Shown in pieces: positions 46,352-55,585 of a stretch of 64,000 nt of DNA (position 1 is the first letter of the stretch; each line of letters opens with the position of its first letter). Location: positions 1 through 64,000 of the forward strand of contig NZ_LZZW01000036.1 in NCBI RefSeq assembly GCF_014170375.1, written 5' to 3'. The notes beneath the pieces are model-generated. The model did not search any database. It worked only from the letters and a program-made list of their open reading frames with translations, and was not told the origin of the DNA. A program made the position numbers and the translations under genes. The stretch comes from Variovorax sp. UMC13 (GTDB lineage: Bacteria > Pseudomonadota > Gammaproteobacteria > Burkholderiales > Burkholderiaceae_C).

Positions 46352-47262
46352 GCCTTGCCGTAGGTCGCGGCGAAGCGCTGCTGCAGGTAGTCGTTGGCCG
46401 TGATCGGCGCGTAGCGCGGTGCCTGGCCCGCGGGCACGCAGGACGGGATCGCGCTCACCAGTGCGTCCGGGTTCGGGTCGAGGAACACCGCGATCGAATA
46501 GCGCTCGGCGGTCGGCGCGGCCACGCGGTGCGGCGTCGACACGTAGACGTCGTCGGTCCAGCGCATCAGGCAATCGCCGACATTGCAGACGAAGGCGCCG
46601 GGCAGCGCCGGCACATCGAACCAGACGCCGTCGCGGCGGCGCACCTGCAGGCCGGCCACGCCGTCGGTCGCGAGCAGCGTGACGTTGCCGTAGTCGGTGT
46701 GGGTGCCGGCGCCGATCTGCGCGCTCGGCTCGGTCGACGAGGGCATCGGGTAGTGCAGCAGGCGCAGCGTGGCCAGCGGGCGGTCGATCTTGTCGGCAAA
46801 GAAATCCTCGGCCAGGCCCAGGTCGAGCGCGAAGGCGGTGTGCAGCCGCCGGCCCACCGTCAGCACCGCATCGAAGTAGGCCTGCACCGTCTCGCGGAAA
46901 TCCGGCAGTTCCGGCCACACGTTGTCGGGCCGCGTCCGTCCGTCGGTCCAGATCAGGTTGAAGGCTTCCTTGTGGTCGGCGGCGGTCTTCTCGTCCAACG
47001 CTTCCACGCCCAGGCCGACGTAGCCGCGGTTGCTGCCCAGCTTGTCGATCGCCATCGCGCGCTTCGCCTCCGTCGGCTGTGCGAACAGCCGCGCGCTCTG
47101 CGCGAAGGTGGCGGCGACCTGTGCCGGCGCCACGCCGTGGCCGACGATGGCGAAGAAGCCGACCTCGCGGCAGGCGGTGCCGATGCGGCGGGCGACGGCG
47201 CGGCGCGCGGCCGCATCGTCGGAGGCCAGCGCGGTGATGTCGATGAGCGGGATGTCGTTCAT
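46348..47262 (-). CDS. Isopenicillin-N-synthase-like Fe(II)/2-oxoglutarate oxygenase
   Basis: A 304-residue cytosolic oxygenase. The DIOX_N region is at 1-110 (IPLIDITAL, GFFAIVGHGV) and the double-stranded beta-helix at 160-290. The iron triad is His188 and Asp190 (GTHTDYG) with His245, and Arg255-Ser257 (RYS) binds the co-substrate carboxylate. Many members act in catabolism or ethylene-type chemistry. It lies 13 bases before the ABC permease stop region, last in the minus-strand locus, so a role on the imported compound is likely. Confidence 0.9.
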   Translation of the reverse strand: MNDIPLIDITALASDDAAARRAVARRIGTACREVGFFAIVGHGVAPAQVAATFAQSARLFAQPTEAKRAMAIDKLGSNRGYVGLGVEALDEKTAADHKEAFNLIWTDGRTRPDNVWPELPDFRETVQAYFDAVLTVGRRLHTAFALDLGLAEDFFADKIDRPLATLRLLHYPMPSSTEPSAQIGAGTHTDYGNVTLLATDGVAGLQVRRRDGVWFDVPALPGAFVCNVGDCLMRWTDDVYVSTPHRVAAPTAERYSIAVFLDPNPDALVSAIPSCVPAGQAPRYAPITANDYLQQRFAATYGKA

Positions 47263-47275
47263 GCCCGCATTGTGC

Positions 47276-48103
47276 TCAATGGCCGATCGCGGACTCGTGC
47301 CAGTTCTTCAGCAGCCGGTTGCCGATCGCGCTCACCACCATGAAGAACAGGAAGCCCAGCAGCGTGGCCGCGATCACCTCGGCGAAGAGCAGCGCGGTGT
47401 ACATGCGGCCCTGTGCGAAGACGATCTGCACGCCGAGCCCGCCCTGCGCATTGCCCGAACCGATGATGAATTCGCCCACGATCGCTCCGATGACCGACAG
47501 GCCCGCCGAGATGCGCAGCCCGCCGATGATGTGCGGCAGCGCGCCCGGCAGCTGCAGCTTCCAGAAGGCGGTGAAGCGGCTCCTGTTGTGCAGCGCGAAC
47601 AGCTCGGTGAGGTTGCGCGAGGTCGAACGCAGGCCGAGCAGCGTGTTGTTGACAATCGGGAACAACGACATGATCAGGCTGATGATGACCACCGACAGGT
47701 CGTTGTAGCCGAACCAGAGCACGATCAGCGGCGCGACCGCCACCACCGGCACGGTCTGCAGCAGCACCGCATACGGATAGATGCTGCGCTCGAGCAGTTT
47801 CGACTGGCTCAGCACCGCGGCCAGCGAGATGCCGCCCGCGATCGCGAGCAGGTAGCCGAAGGTCGCTTCCTTGAGCGTCGTGAGCGTGGCGACGAGCAGC
47901 ACGCCCGCGTTCTCGGCCACCGCCGCCGCGACCTCCTGGGGCGAGGGCACGAGGTAGCCCTTGCCGGCGTAGACGGTGGCGGTCAGCAGGTACCAGCCGG
48001 CGAGCGCGATCACCGCCACCAGCACCACGGGCCAGCCGTCGCGCAGCAGCGTGGCGACACGCGAAGGCGCGCCCTGGGGGGCGTCGGGCAGGTTGGGAGA
48101 CAT
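47276..48103 (-). CDS. NitT/TauT-type ABC transporter permease
   Basis: A 275-residue permease with six helices; the cytoplasmic coupling loop contains ELFALHNRSRFTAFWKLQLPGALPHIIGGLR-type residues (quoted in part: FWKLQLPGALPHIIGGL). It matches SsuC/ThiX-like permeases. It follows the ATPase by ten bases. Together with the two genes upstream it completes an importer. Confidence 0.92.
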   Translation of the reverse strand: MSPNLPDAPQGAPSRVATLLRDGWPVVLVAVIALAGWYLLTATVYAGKGYLVPSPQEVAAAVAENAGVLLVATLTTLKEATFGYLLAIAGGISLAAVLSQSKLLERSIYPYAVLLQTVPVVAVAPLIVLWFGYNDLSVVIISLIMSLFPIVNNTLLGLRSTSRNLTELFALHNRSRFTAFWKLQLPGALPHIIGGLRISAGLSVIGAIVGEFIIGSGNAQGGLGVQIVFAQGRMYTALLFAEVIAATLLGFLFFMVVSAIGNRLLKNWHESAIGH

Positions 48104-48113
48104 GTGATTTCCT

Positions 48114-48857
48114 TCAGGCGGTGGGCTGGCGGCGCAGCGCGGCCGTGACCTCGCCGGTCAGGCGCGCGAACTCGGGCGTGGCGCGCAGCTCGGGCGCACG
48201 CGGGAAGGCGAAGGGCACGTCGATCACCTCGAGGATGCGGCCAGGGCGTGGCGACATCACGATCACGCGGTTCGACAGGTACACCGCCTCGTGCACGTTG
48301 TGCGTGACCAGCACGCCGGTGAAGCCGGCCTGCTGCCACATCGCCGACAGCTCTTCCTGCAGGATGTCGCGCGTGAGCTCGTCGACCGCTGCCAGCGGCT
48401 CGTCGAGCAGCAGCAGGCCGGGGCGCAGCGCCAGCGCACGTGCCAGCGACAGCCGCATGCGCATGCCGCCCGAGAGCTGGTGCGGATAGGACTGCTCGAA
48501 GCCGGCCAGCCCCACCAGCGCCAGCGCTTCGGCGGCACGCGGCCGGTAGTCCTCGGGCTTGTGGCCTTCGAGCTCCATCAGCAGTTGCGCGTTGCGCTCG
48601 ACGGTGCGCCAGGGCAGCAGCGCCGCTTCCTGGAACACGAAGGCGGTCTCGGTGTCGGCGGGCCGCCGGCAGGCGCCGGTGCTGGTGGCGATCAGGCCCG
48701 CGACGATGCGCAGCAGCGTCGACTTGCCGCAGCCCGAGGGCCCGACGATGGACACGAACTCGCCGGCCCGCAGATCGAAGTCGATCGCGCCCAGCGCCTG
48801 CAGGCCGCTGTCGAAGCGCTTGGAAACGCCCCTGAGCTCGACGGCGGCGCCGCTCAT
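48114..48857 (-). CDS. NitT/TauT-type ABC transporter ATPase
   Basis: A 247-residue ABC ATPase: Walker A GPSGCGKST, Q-loop FQEAALLPWR, signature LSGGMRMRLSLARAL, Walker B LLLDEPLAAVDE and switch His in VTHNVHEA. The start at 48857 overlaps the stop of the binding-protein gene (ATGA, 48854-48857). It energises the permease at 47276. Confidence 0.92.
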   Translation of the reverse strand: MSGAAVELRGVSKRFDSGLQALGAIDFDLRAGEFVSIVGPSGCGKSTLLRIVAGLIATSTGACRRPADTETAFVFQEAALLPWRTVERNAQLLMELEGHKPEDYRPRAAEALALVGLAGFEQSYPHQLSGGMRMRLSLARALALRPGLLLLDEPLAAVDELTRDILQEELSAMWQQAGFTGVLVTHNVHEAVYLSNRVIVMSPRPGRILEVIDVPFAFPRAPELRATPEFARLTGEVTAALRRQPTA

Positions 48858-49828
48858 GATCCGCAGCCGGGCACCAGCGTGCGGTCGTAGGCCTGCTTCT
48901 CGTTGAAGCCCGCGGGCAGGAAAGCCACGCTGCGCAGCTGGCTCGCCAGCTCGGTCCAGCGCGCGTCGTTCATGCAGCCGATCTTGCTGAGGTCGTGCGA
49001 GATCAGCTTCTCGATCATTTCCTTGTTGGCCGCGTCGTACACGGCCGGCGAGATCTGCTTGTTCATCTCGAGCAGCATCGGCTTGAGCCCCGAGGGGTTG
49101 CGCACGTAGTTGCTCCAGCCCTTCTGCACCGCGGCGAGGGTGGCCTTCACCAGCGCCGGGTGCTTCTGGATCATCTCGTCGGTGGTGAACAGCACGTTGT
49201 AGGGCCGGTAGCCCAGCGACGCGAGCGAGATCGACTGCACGGCGATGCCGGCCTCTTCCATGCGCGCCGGCAGGTAGAGCGAGTAGCCCTGCTGCACCAT
49301 CCTGGCGTCGTTGCGGAACAGGCTCAGGTCGCCGCTGACCGGGATCTCGCGCGTGTTCGCGAGCTTGTACTGCTTCTTGGTCCACTCCCAGTAGGCGTTG
49401 CCGATGTTGACCGCGAAGCTGCGGCCCTGCAGGTCGGCGATGCCCTTCACGGCCGGGTCGGCGTGGTAGACCAGCGCATAGGGCACGTAGTCGAGGTGCG
49501 CGAACACCGCGCGCACCGGCGCGCCGCGCAGCCGGGCCAGCATCACGTCGTCGGCATTGCCGATGCCGAACTCGGCCTGGCCCGAGGCGACCTGCGGGAT
49601 GGTCTGGATCTTCGGGCCGCCCTGCAGCACGCTGATCCGGATGCCGGCCTCGGCGCCGAGCTTGTCCTGCTGCGCCTGCCAGTAGCCGGCCTGGTCGGGC
49701 TGCGCGAACCAGTTGGTGAGGATGCGCACGGGCTTGGCTTCCTGGGCGGCGGCGGTCAGCGCGGCACCCAGCGAAGTGGCGACCAGGGCCATCGCCAGGG
49801 CGGTGCGGCGGAAGAAGGTGGCGGTCAT
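48854..49828 (-). CDS. ABC substrate-binding protein, NMT1/SsuA-like
   Basis: A 324-residue periplasmic protein. The signal peptide is 1-28 (cleavage near TAAAQEA). The mature part begins VRILTNWFAQPDQAGYWQA and has GPKIQTIPQVASGQAEFGIG, a pattern typical of NMT1/THI5-like proteins that bind pyrimidines, sulfonates or similar small molecules. A single Cys pair (Cys near 289 and 322) could be oxidised. It follows the arylsulfotransferase-like gene by 38 bases and is coupled to the ATPase. The ligand is unknown. Confidence 0.92.
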   Translation of the reverse strand: MTATFFRRTALAMALVATSLGAALTAAAQEAKPVRILTNWFAQPDQAGYWQAQQDKLGAEAGIRISVLQGGPKIQTIPQVASGQAEFGIGNADDVMLARLRGAPVRAVFAHLDYVPYALVYHADPAVKGIADLQGRSFAVNIGNAYWEWTKKQYKLANTREIPVSGDLSLFRNDARMVQQGYSLYLPARMEEAGIAVQSISLASLGYRPYNVLFTTDEMIQKHPALVKATLAAVQKGWSNYVRNPSGLKPMLLEMNKQISPAVYDAANKEMIEKLISHDLSKIGCMNDARWTELASQLRSVAFLPAGFNEKQAYDRTLVPGCGS

Positions 49829-49866
49829 GGGATGTCCTGAAAGAAAGAGAGAGGATCGGGGAACGT

Positions 49867-50982
49867 TCAGGCCCGGAGCCAGGGCAGCTGGTCGGCCGAA
49901 TAGCGCCAGGTCTGGAACACGCTGTTGAGGCGGCCGGGGCCGGTCTTGCGGGCCGCCGCATCGGGGTACTCGGCGAACCACGGCAGGATGTATTCCCACA
50001 CCACTTCGCCTTCGGGGTTCACCTCGAACAGGCGGCCGGTGGCCGACTCGGTGATGTGCGTGTTGCCGTTCCACAGTCGCTGGGCGTTGCCCATGAAGGC
50101 CGTGTAGAAGGCGTTGACCATCTCGTCGGCATAGGCCCAGACGATGCGGTTGTCGGTCGGGTCGATCTCGAGCACGCGCGAGAACGCGACATGCGCGCCG
50201 CTGCGGAAATTGCCGTTGTCGAAGGCCAGGATGTGGCCGTTGGGCAGGGCCTGCGGCGCATGCTGGTGCGACACCACGCTGGGCGGGATGTGCAGCGCGA
50301 CCGCGCCGCTGGCCTTGTCGACGCCGATGATGCCGGCGGTGGTGCGCAGGCTCATCAGCACGCGGCCCTGGGCGTCGACGTCGAGCCCGTTGACCAGCGG
50401 CCAGTGGTAGCGGCCGAAGCCGGGATGGATCGGGAAGTCCTCCGGCTTGAGGTGTTCCCACGCCTTCCATTCCCAGACCAGCTCGCCCGCGCGGTTCACC
50501 TCGCGGATCACGTCGCCGTACATGGTTTCGTCCGGGCCATGGGCCGTGCCGCCGGGCACACGCTCGGCGAAGCCCGCGGGCACCGGCGCGCAGGCCGCGT
50601 ACAGCAGGTGGCCGTTGGCCAGCCACTTGGCGTCGTGGTGGTGGGCCGGGTCCTCGTGGTGCCAGACCACCTCGCCCGCGGGCGTGACCTCGGAGAAATC
50701 GCCGCCGTGCCACATCGACCAGGCGGCGTAGAGATCGGGCGAATGCGCATGGTTGCCGTTGTAGCCGAGGTTGCCGTTCGGCAGGATCACCGCGTGCCGC
50801 CCGGCGCGCAGCGGCATCTTCCAGTGGTGGACCACCGCGCCGTCGATGCCGACCAGGTAGACGTGGCCGTCGGCCGTCTGCGGCGCGATCAGCGTGTAGC
50901 CGCCGGCCGAAGCCGCCGGGTCGTGGGCGATGAGGCCGACGCCGCGGCGGCGTTGGGTGACTTGGTCGACGGTGGTGGTCAA
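49867..50982 (-). CDS. Arylsulfotransferase-like (ASST family) beta-propeller protein
   Basis: A 371-residue protein of the arylsulfotransferase family, with repeated beta-propeller blades of the type LPNGNLGYNGNH, LANGHLLYAAC, LPNGHILAFDNGN and WNGNTHITESATGRLFEV. Histidines in VSHQHAPQ and GNTHI fall where ASST places catalytic residues. Known periplasmic ASSTs move sulfate between phenols, but this protein lacks a signal peptide, so it would act in the cytoplasm. It is the first gene of the minus-strand locus with the importer and is divergent from a LysR gene. Confidence 0.82.
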   Translation of the reverse strand: MTTTVDQVTQRRRGVGLIAHDPAASAGGYTLIAPQTADGHVYLVGIDGAVVHHWKMPLRAGRHAVILPNGNLGYNGNHAHSPDLYAAWSMWHGGDFSEVTPAGEVVWHHEDPAHHHDAKWLANGHLLYAACAPVPAGFAERVPGGTAHGPDETMYGDVIREVNRAGELVWEWKAWEHLKPEDFPIHPGFGRYHWPLVNGLDVDAQGRVLMSLRTTAGIIGVDKASGAVALHIPPSVVSHQHAPQALPNGHILAFDNGNFRSGAHVAFSRVLEIDPTDNRIVWAYADEMVNAFYTAFMGNAQRLWNGNTHITESATGRLFEVNPEGEVVWEYILPWFAEYPDAAARKTGPGRLNSVFQTWRYSADQLPWLRA

Positions 50983-51112
50983 GGCGGCTCCTGAAGAAGG
51001 GGGCAGGCCGCGCGCTGCGGCCTGGGTCTGGAGCGGAATCTAGGCCTTTGCGCCCGTCTGGAAAATCTGATTCTTTTGAACAGCACGTTCGGAAATTCCG
51101 TACAGTTTGAGG

Positions 51113-52066
51113 ATGGCCGCCATTTCCCAGTCCTTCCGCTGTTTCGACGAGGTCGCGCGACGCGGCTCCATCCGCAAGGCGTCCGACTCGCTGCACCTCA
51201 CGCCCGCTGCGGTGCACCAGCAGATCCTCAACCTCGAGGAGCAGGTCGGCACCCCGCTGTTCGAGCGGCTGCCGCGCGGCATGCAGCTGACCAACGCGGG
51301 CGAGATCATGGTCGCCGCGGTGCGCCGCAGCCAGCGCGACTTCGACAGCGCGCTGGCCCACATCGAGGACCTGCGCGCGCTGCGGCGCGGCCACGTCAGC
51401 CTGGCGGTGTCGCATTCGTCGGCCGAACAGCTGGTGCCCGACGTGATCGAGATCGCGATGCAGCGCTACCCTGGCGTGACCTACAGCGTGCGCTCGGGCA
51501 GCGGCGAGAACATCCTCAAGTGGGTGGCCACCGGCGAGGCCGACATCGGCTTCTGCCTGCGCCGCAAGCCGCCGCCGGGCGTGGAAGAGGTGCGCGGCTT
51601 TCCGCAGCAGCTGGGCCTGGTCACGCCGCCCGACCATGCGCTCACGCAGCTGGGCCGCGCGCCGCGGCTGCGCGACTGCCTCGACCATCCGCTGATCCTC
51701 ATGACGCCCGACACCGAGCTGCGCGCCATGGTCGACCAGATCGACCACCGCGAGCACCGCAAGGCCCGGCCGCTGGTCGAGACCAGTTCGGTCGCGATGG
51801 TGCGGCGGCTGGTGCGCGGCGGCACCGGCATCGGCTTCCTGATCCCCGAGAACGTGGCCGAGGACGTGGCCGCCGGCGCGCTGGCGTGGCAGGGCCTGGC
51901 GGATGCGGCCGCCTGGTCGGCCGACTGCCTCTACCAGCGCAGCGGCCAGACCACCACCGTCGCGATGGGCATGTTCCTGGAATTCCTCGAGGTGCAGCTC
52001 ACGGCCATCGGCAAGCGCTTCGAGGGCGCGGGCTCGCCGCTGGCGGCGGCCCGGTTCGCGGTCTAG
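51113..52066 (+). CDS. LysR family transcriptional regulator
   Basis: A 317-residue LysR regulator (SFRCFDEVARRGSIRKASDS, LTPAAVHQQILNLEEQVG, then PLFERLPRGMQLT). The effector domain spans 92-305. It is divergent from the ASST-like gene with 130 bases between, including an A/T-richer patch (ATTCTTTTGAACAGCACG), and probably controls that locus. The ATG at 51113 was preferred to an in-frame TTG at 51107. Confidence 0.9.
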   Translation: MAAISQSFRCFDEVARRGSIRKASDSLHLTPAAVHQQILNLEEQVGTPLFERLPRGMQLTNAGEIMVAAVRRSQRDFDSALAHIEDLRALRRGHVSLAVSHSSAEQLVPDVIEIAMQRYPGVTYSVRSGSGENILKWVATGEADIGFCLRRKPPPGVEEVRGFPQQLGLVTPPDHALTQLGRAPRLRDCLDHPLILMTPDTELRAMVDQIDHREHRKARPLVETSSVAMVRRLVRGGTGIGFLIPENVAEDVAAGALAWQGLADAAAWSADCLYQRSGQTTTVAMGMFLEFLEVQLTAIGKRFEGAGSPLAAARFAV

Positions 52067-52115
52067 GGCGGGCGGCTACGATCCCTGGCAGCCCCGCCCC
52101 TCCCCCCCGAGCCCC

Positions 52116-53018
52116 ATGACCGATCGCAAGAGCCACCTCGACCCCCGTGCCACGACCCTGCTCGTGGCCTGCTGCGCCTTCTGGGGGCTGCAGCAGATCC
52201 TGATCAAGACCACGGTCACCGAGGTGCCGCCGATGTGGCAGGCCACCTTGCGCATGTGCGGCGCGGTGGCGCTGCTGTGGTTGTGGTGCCTGGCGCGCGG
52301 CGTGAAGCTGTTCGAGCGCGACGGCACCCTGTGGAGCGGGCTGCTGGTCGGCGCGCTGTTCGCGGGCGAGTTCCTCTGCATCTACACCGGGCTGCAGTAC
52401 ACGACGGCCTCGCGGCTCACCGTCTTCCTCTACTGCTCGCCCTTCGTGGTGGCGGTGCTGCTGCCGCGCTTCGTGCCGGCCGAGCGGCTGCACGGCGTGC
52501 AGTGGGCCGGGCTCGCATTGGCCTTCGCGGGCGTGCTGTTCGCATTCAGCGAGAGCTTCACCCATGACGCCAGCCCGACGCAGCTGCGCGGCGACGCGCT
52601 GGCGCTGCTGGCCGGCCTGCTGTGGGGCCTGACCACGCTGGTGCTGCGCACCACGAAGATGGCCACCGCCAGTGCGGAGAAGGCGCTGTTCTATCAGATC
52701 GCGGTCACGGCCGCGGCCTCGCCGCTGATGTCGGTGCTGCTGGGCGAGACACGCGGCTGGTCGTACTCGGGCTATGCCTGGTTCTCGATCGGGCTGCAGA
52801 CCGTCATCGGCGCCTTCGCCAGCTACCTGACCTGGATGTGGCTGCTGCGGCACTACCCGGCCACGCGCATCTCCTCCTTCACCTTCCTCACGCCGCTGTT
52901 CGCGCTGGTGTTCGGCGTGGTGCTGCTCCAGGAGCCGCTGACGGTGCAGCTGGTGCTGGCGCTGACGGGGGTCGGCGTGGGCATCCTGCTGGTCAACCGC
53001 AAGGCGCGCATCGCATGA
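52116..53018 (+). CDS. DMT superfamily transporter (two EamA domains)
   Basis: A 300-residue membrane protein with ten predicted helices in two EamA repeats (first CCAFWGLQQILIKT, second ALLAGLLWGLTTLVLRTT). The family exports amino acids, nucleosides and other metabolites. It begins 49 bases after the LysR gene on the same strand, and its stop overlaps the start of the ArsB-like gene (ATGA), so the three following genes form one operon. Confidence 0.9.
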   Translation: MTDRKSHLDPRATTLLVACCAFWGLQQILIKTTVTEVPPMWQATLRMCGAVALLWLWCLARGVKLFERDGTLWSGLLVGALFAGEFLCIYTGLQYTTASRLTVFLYCSPFVVAVLLPRFVPAERLHGVQWAGLALAFAGVLFAFSESFTHDASPTQLRGDALALLAGLLWGLTTLVLRTTKMATASAEKALFYQIAVTAAASPLMSVLLGETRGWSYSGYAWFSIGLQTVIGAFASYLTWMWLLRHYPATRISSFTFLTPLFALVFGVVLLQEPLTVQLVLALTGVGVGILLVNRKARIA

Positions 53019-54298
53019 CGCCGGGCCACGTCACGCTCGCCCATCTCGCGACCTGGGCCATTGCGGTGCTGGCCACCGCCGCCGTGATCGTGCGGCCAGG
53101 CCGCTGGCCCGAGGCCGTGTGGGCCGTGGGCGGCGCGCTGGCGCTGGTCGGCGCGCAGCTGCTGCCCTGGGGCGAGGCGCTGCAGGCCGTCGGCAAGGGC
53201 CTGGACGTCTACCTGTTCCTGGCCGGGATGATGCTGATCTCCGAACTCGCGCGGCGCGAGGGTTTGTTCGATTTCCTCGCGGCGCGCGCGGTGCACCATG
53301 CGCGCGGCTCGGCGCCGCGGCTGTTCTTCGGCATCTACGCGATCGGGGTGGTGGTCACGGTCTTCATGTCGAACGACGCCACCGCGGTGGTGCTCACGCC
53401 GGCCGTGTACGCGGCCGCGAAGAAGGCCGGCGCCAAGCCGCTGCCCTACCTGCTGGCCTGCGCCTTCATCGCCAACGCGGCCAGCTTCGTGCTGCCGATC
53501 TCGAACCCGGCCAACCTGGTGATCTTCGGCGAGCACCTGCCGCCGCTGGGCGCCTGGTTCGGCCAGTTCGCGCTGGCCTCCGTGGCCTCGATCGGCGTGA
53601 CCTACGCGGTGCTGCGCTGGCTGCAGCGCGACGCGCTGGCCGCGCCCATCGCGCGGGACATCGCACAGCCCGAACTCTCGCCGGCCGGCCGCTGGGCGGG
53701 CGCGGGCATCGCGCTGGTGGCGGTGGTGCTGGTCGCGACCTCGGCGCTGGGCGGGCCGCTGGGCGCGACCACGCTGGCGGCCAGTGCATTGGCCTGCGCC
53801 GGCGTGCTGCTGCGCGAACGCAGCGCGCCCTGGGCGCTGCTGCGCGGCGTGTCGTGGAGCGTGCTGGCGCTGGTCGCCGGACTGTTCGTGCTGGTCGAGG
53901 GGCTGGTGCATTCGGGCCTGATCCCGCTGCTGAGCCATGCCCTGCGCGAAGCCGCATCCGCCTCGCCCACCGGCACCGCCTTTGGCAGCGGCGCGCTGGT
54001 GGCCGTGCTGTGCAACCTGATGAACAACCTGCCGGCCGGGCTGATGGCCGGCTCGGTGCTGGCCAGTGCCGACGCCGCGCCGCTGCTGCGCAGCGCGGTC
54101 GCGATCGGCATCGACCTCGGGCCCAACCTCTCGCTCACCGGTTCGCTGGCCACGCTGCTGTGGCTGGTCGCGATCCGGCGCGAAGGCGAGAACGTTACGG
54201 CCTGGCAGTTCCTGCGCGTGGGCGCGGTCGCGATGCCGCTGGCGCTGGCGGCCGCGCTGGGCGCGCTGTACCTGCAGCACCGGCTCTGGGGCGGATGA
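53015..54298 (+). CDS. ArsB/SLC13-like ion transporter
   Basis: A 427-residue membrane protein with about eleven helices from the ion transporter superfamily. Diagnostic motifs are VFMSNDATAVVLTPAV in the first half and CNLMNNLPAGLMAG in the second, as in arsenite exporters of the ArsB type. No arsR or arsC lies nearby, so arsenite specificity is uncertain; a carboxylate or sodium substrate is possible. It overlaps both neighbours by four bases. Confidence 0.85.
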   Translation: MTPGHVTLAHLATWAIAVLATAAVIVRPGRWPEAVWAVGGALALVGAQLLPWGEALQAVGKGLDVYLFLAGMMLISELARREGLFDFLAARAVHHARGSAPRLFFGIYAIGVVVTVFMSNDATAVVLTPAVYAAAKKAGAKPLPYLLACAFIANAASFVLPISNPANLVIFGEHLPPLGAWFGQFALASVASIGVTYAVLRWLQRDALAAPIARDIAQPELSPAGRWAGAGIALVAVVLVATSALGGPLGATTLAASALACAGVLLRERSAPWALLRGVSWSVLALVAGLFVLVEGLVHSGLIPLLSHALREAASASPTGTAFGSGALVAVLCNLMNNLPAGLMAGSVLASADAAPLLRSAVAIGIDLGPNLSLTGSLATLLWLVAIRREGENVTAWQFLRVGAVAMPLALAAALGALYLQHRLWGG

Positions 54299-54639
54299 GC
54301 ACGCTGGTCGGCCTGCTCGCCTGGCTGCTGATCGGCCTCGCCGTGGCGCCGCTGCTGGTGCTCGGGCTCTACGTGCTGGCCGACCGGCTGGGCCTGCGCA
54401 TCGCCGAACGCCTGCTCGATGCGCTGCTGCCGCTGCTCACGCTGCAGTGGCTGGGCGGCGGGCTGCTGAACATCGTGGGCGGGCTCGCGATTGGTGCGCT
54501 GGGGGCCTGGGCCGTCGTGCACGACGGCGGGCTCGTGGGCTGGGCGGCGGGCGCGCTGCTGGTGCCCTTCGGGCTCTGGCGCGCGCTGCGGGGCGTGGGC
54601 GTGACGAGGGCCTTCATTGGACCGCGGGACCCGCCCTGA
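54295..54639 (+). CDS. Small membrane protein, 114 residues
   Basis: A 114-residue protein with three hydrophobic segments (about 4-27, 45-72 and 82-98) and a basic C-terminus (WRALRGVGVTRAFIG). It overlaps the ArsB-like gene (ATGA at 54295-54298), so it is translationally coupled to it. No family was recognised. It could be an accessory subunit. Confidence 0.75.
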   Translation: MSTLVGLLAWLLIGLAVAPLLVLGLYVLADRLGLRIAERLLDALLPLLTLQWLGGGLLNIVGGLAIGALGAWAVVHDGGLVGWAAGALLVPFGLWRALRGVGVTRAFIGPRDPP

Positions 54640-54670
54640 ACGTTCGCCCCGGCTCCCGCAGAATCGCGCC

Positions 54671-55585
54671 ATGCAATTCCAGCCCATCCTCGACCAGATC
54701 AACGAAGAGATCCGCCCGCTGCTGGGCCAGGCCGGCACCGTGGCCAGCTACATCCCGGCGCTGGCGCGCGTGCCGGCCGCGCAGTTCGGCATCGCGCTGC
54801 GCACCTGCGACGGGCAGCAGGCCGCGGCGGGCGATGCGGCCTCGCCCTTCTCGATCCAGAGCGTGTCCAAGCTCTTCACGCTGACGCTGGCGATGCAGCA
54901 CATGGGCGAAGCGCTCTGGCAGCGCATCGGCCGCGAGCCCTCGGGCAATCCCTTCAACTCGCTGGTGCAGCTGGAGAACGAACAGGGCAAGCCGCGCAAT
55001 CCCTTCATCAATGCGGGCGCCATCGCAGTGGCCGACCGCCTGCTGAGCCATGGCGATGCGCGGCGCGACATCCTCGCGCTGATGGCCAGCCTGGCCGGCG
55101 AGCCGATCGCCTTCGACGAGGAAGTGGCGGCCTCGGAGGCCGCCACCGGTTTTCGCAACATCGCGCTGGCCAACTTCATGAAGAGCTTCGGCAAGATCGA
55201 CCACCCGGTCGACGCGGTGCTCGACGTCTACTTCCACCAGTGCGCGCTGCGCATGAGCTGCACGCAGCTCGCGCGCGCCGCGGCCTTCCTGTGCCGAGAC
55301 GGCGCGCATCCGCAGGACGGCCTGCCCGCCATCACCTCGGAACGGCAGACGCGCCGCATCAACGCGCTGATGCTGACCTGCGGCACCTACGACGCGGCCG
55401 GCGACGTGGCCTTCTCGATCGGCCTGCCCTGCAAGAGCGGCGTGGGCGGCGGCATCGTCGCGGTGGTGCCGGACCGGCTCACGCTGGCGGTGTGGTCGCC
55501 CGCACTCGACGCGACGGGCAATTCGCTGCTGGGCATGAAGGCGCTGGAACTGTTCGTGGCCAAGACGGGGCTGTCGGTCTTCTGA
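54671..55585 (+). CDS. glsA: Glutaminase A
   Basis: A 304-residue serine-dependent glutaminase that hydrolyses glutamine to glutamate and ammonia. The catalytic SxxK is Ser64 and Lys67 in PFSIQSVSKLF, and other family regions are FINAGAIAV, TLCGTYD-like LMLTCGTYDAAGDVAF and KSGVGGGIVAVVP. Length and layout match GlsA/YneH. Its last 199 bases are overlapped by the antiparallel epimerase gene. Confidence 0.95.
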   Translation: MQFQPILDQINEEIRPLLGQAGTVASYIPALARVPAAQFGIALRTCDGQQAAAGDAASPFSIQSVSKLFTLTLAMQHMGEALWQRIGREPSGNPFNSLVQLENEQGKPRNPFINAGAIAVADRLLSHGDARRDILALMASLAGEPIAFDEEVAASEAATGFRNIALANFMKSFGKIDHPVDAVLDVYFHQCALRMSCTQLARAAAFLCRDGAHPQDGLPAITSERQTRRINALMLTCGTYDAAGDVAFSIGLPCKSGVGGGIVAVVPDRLTLAVWSPALDATGNSLLGMKALELFVAKTGLSVF

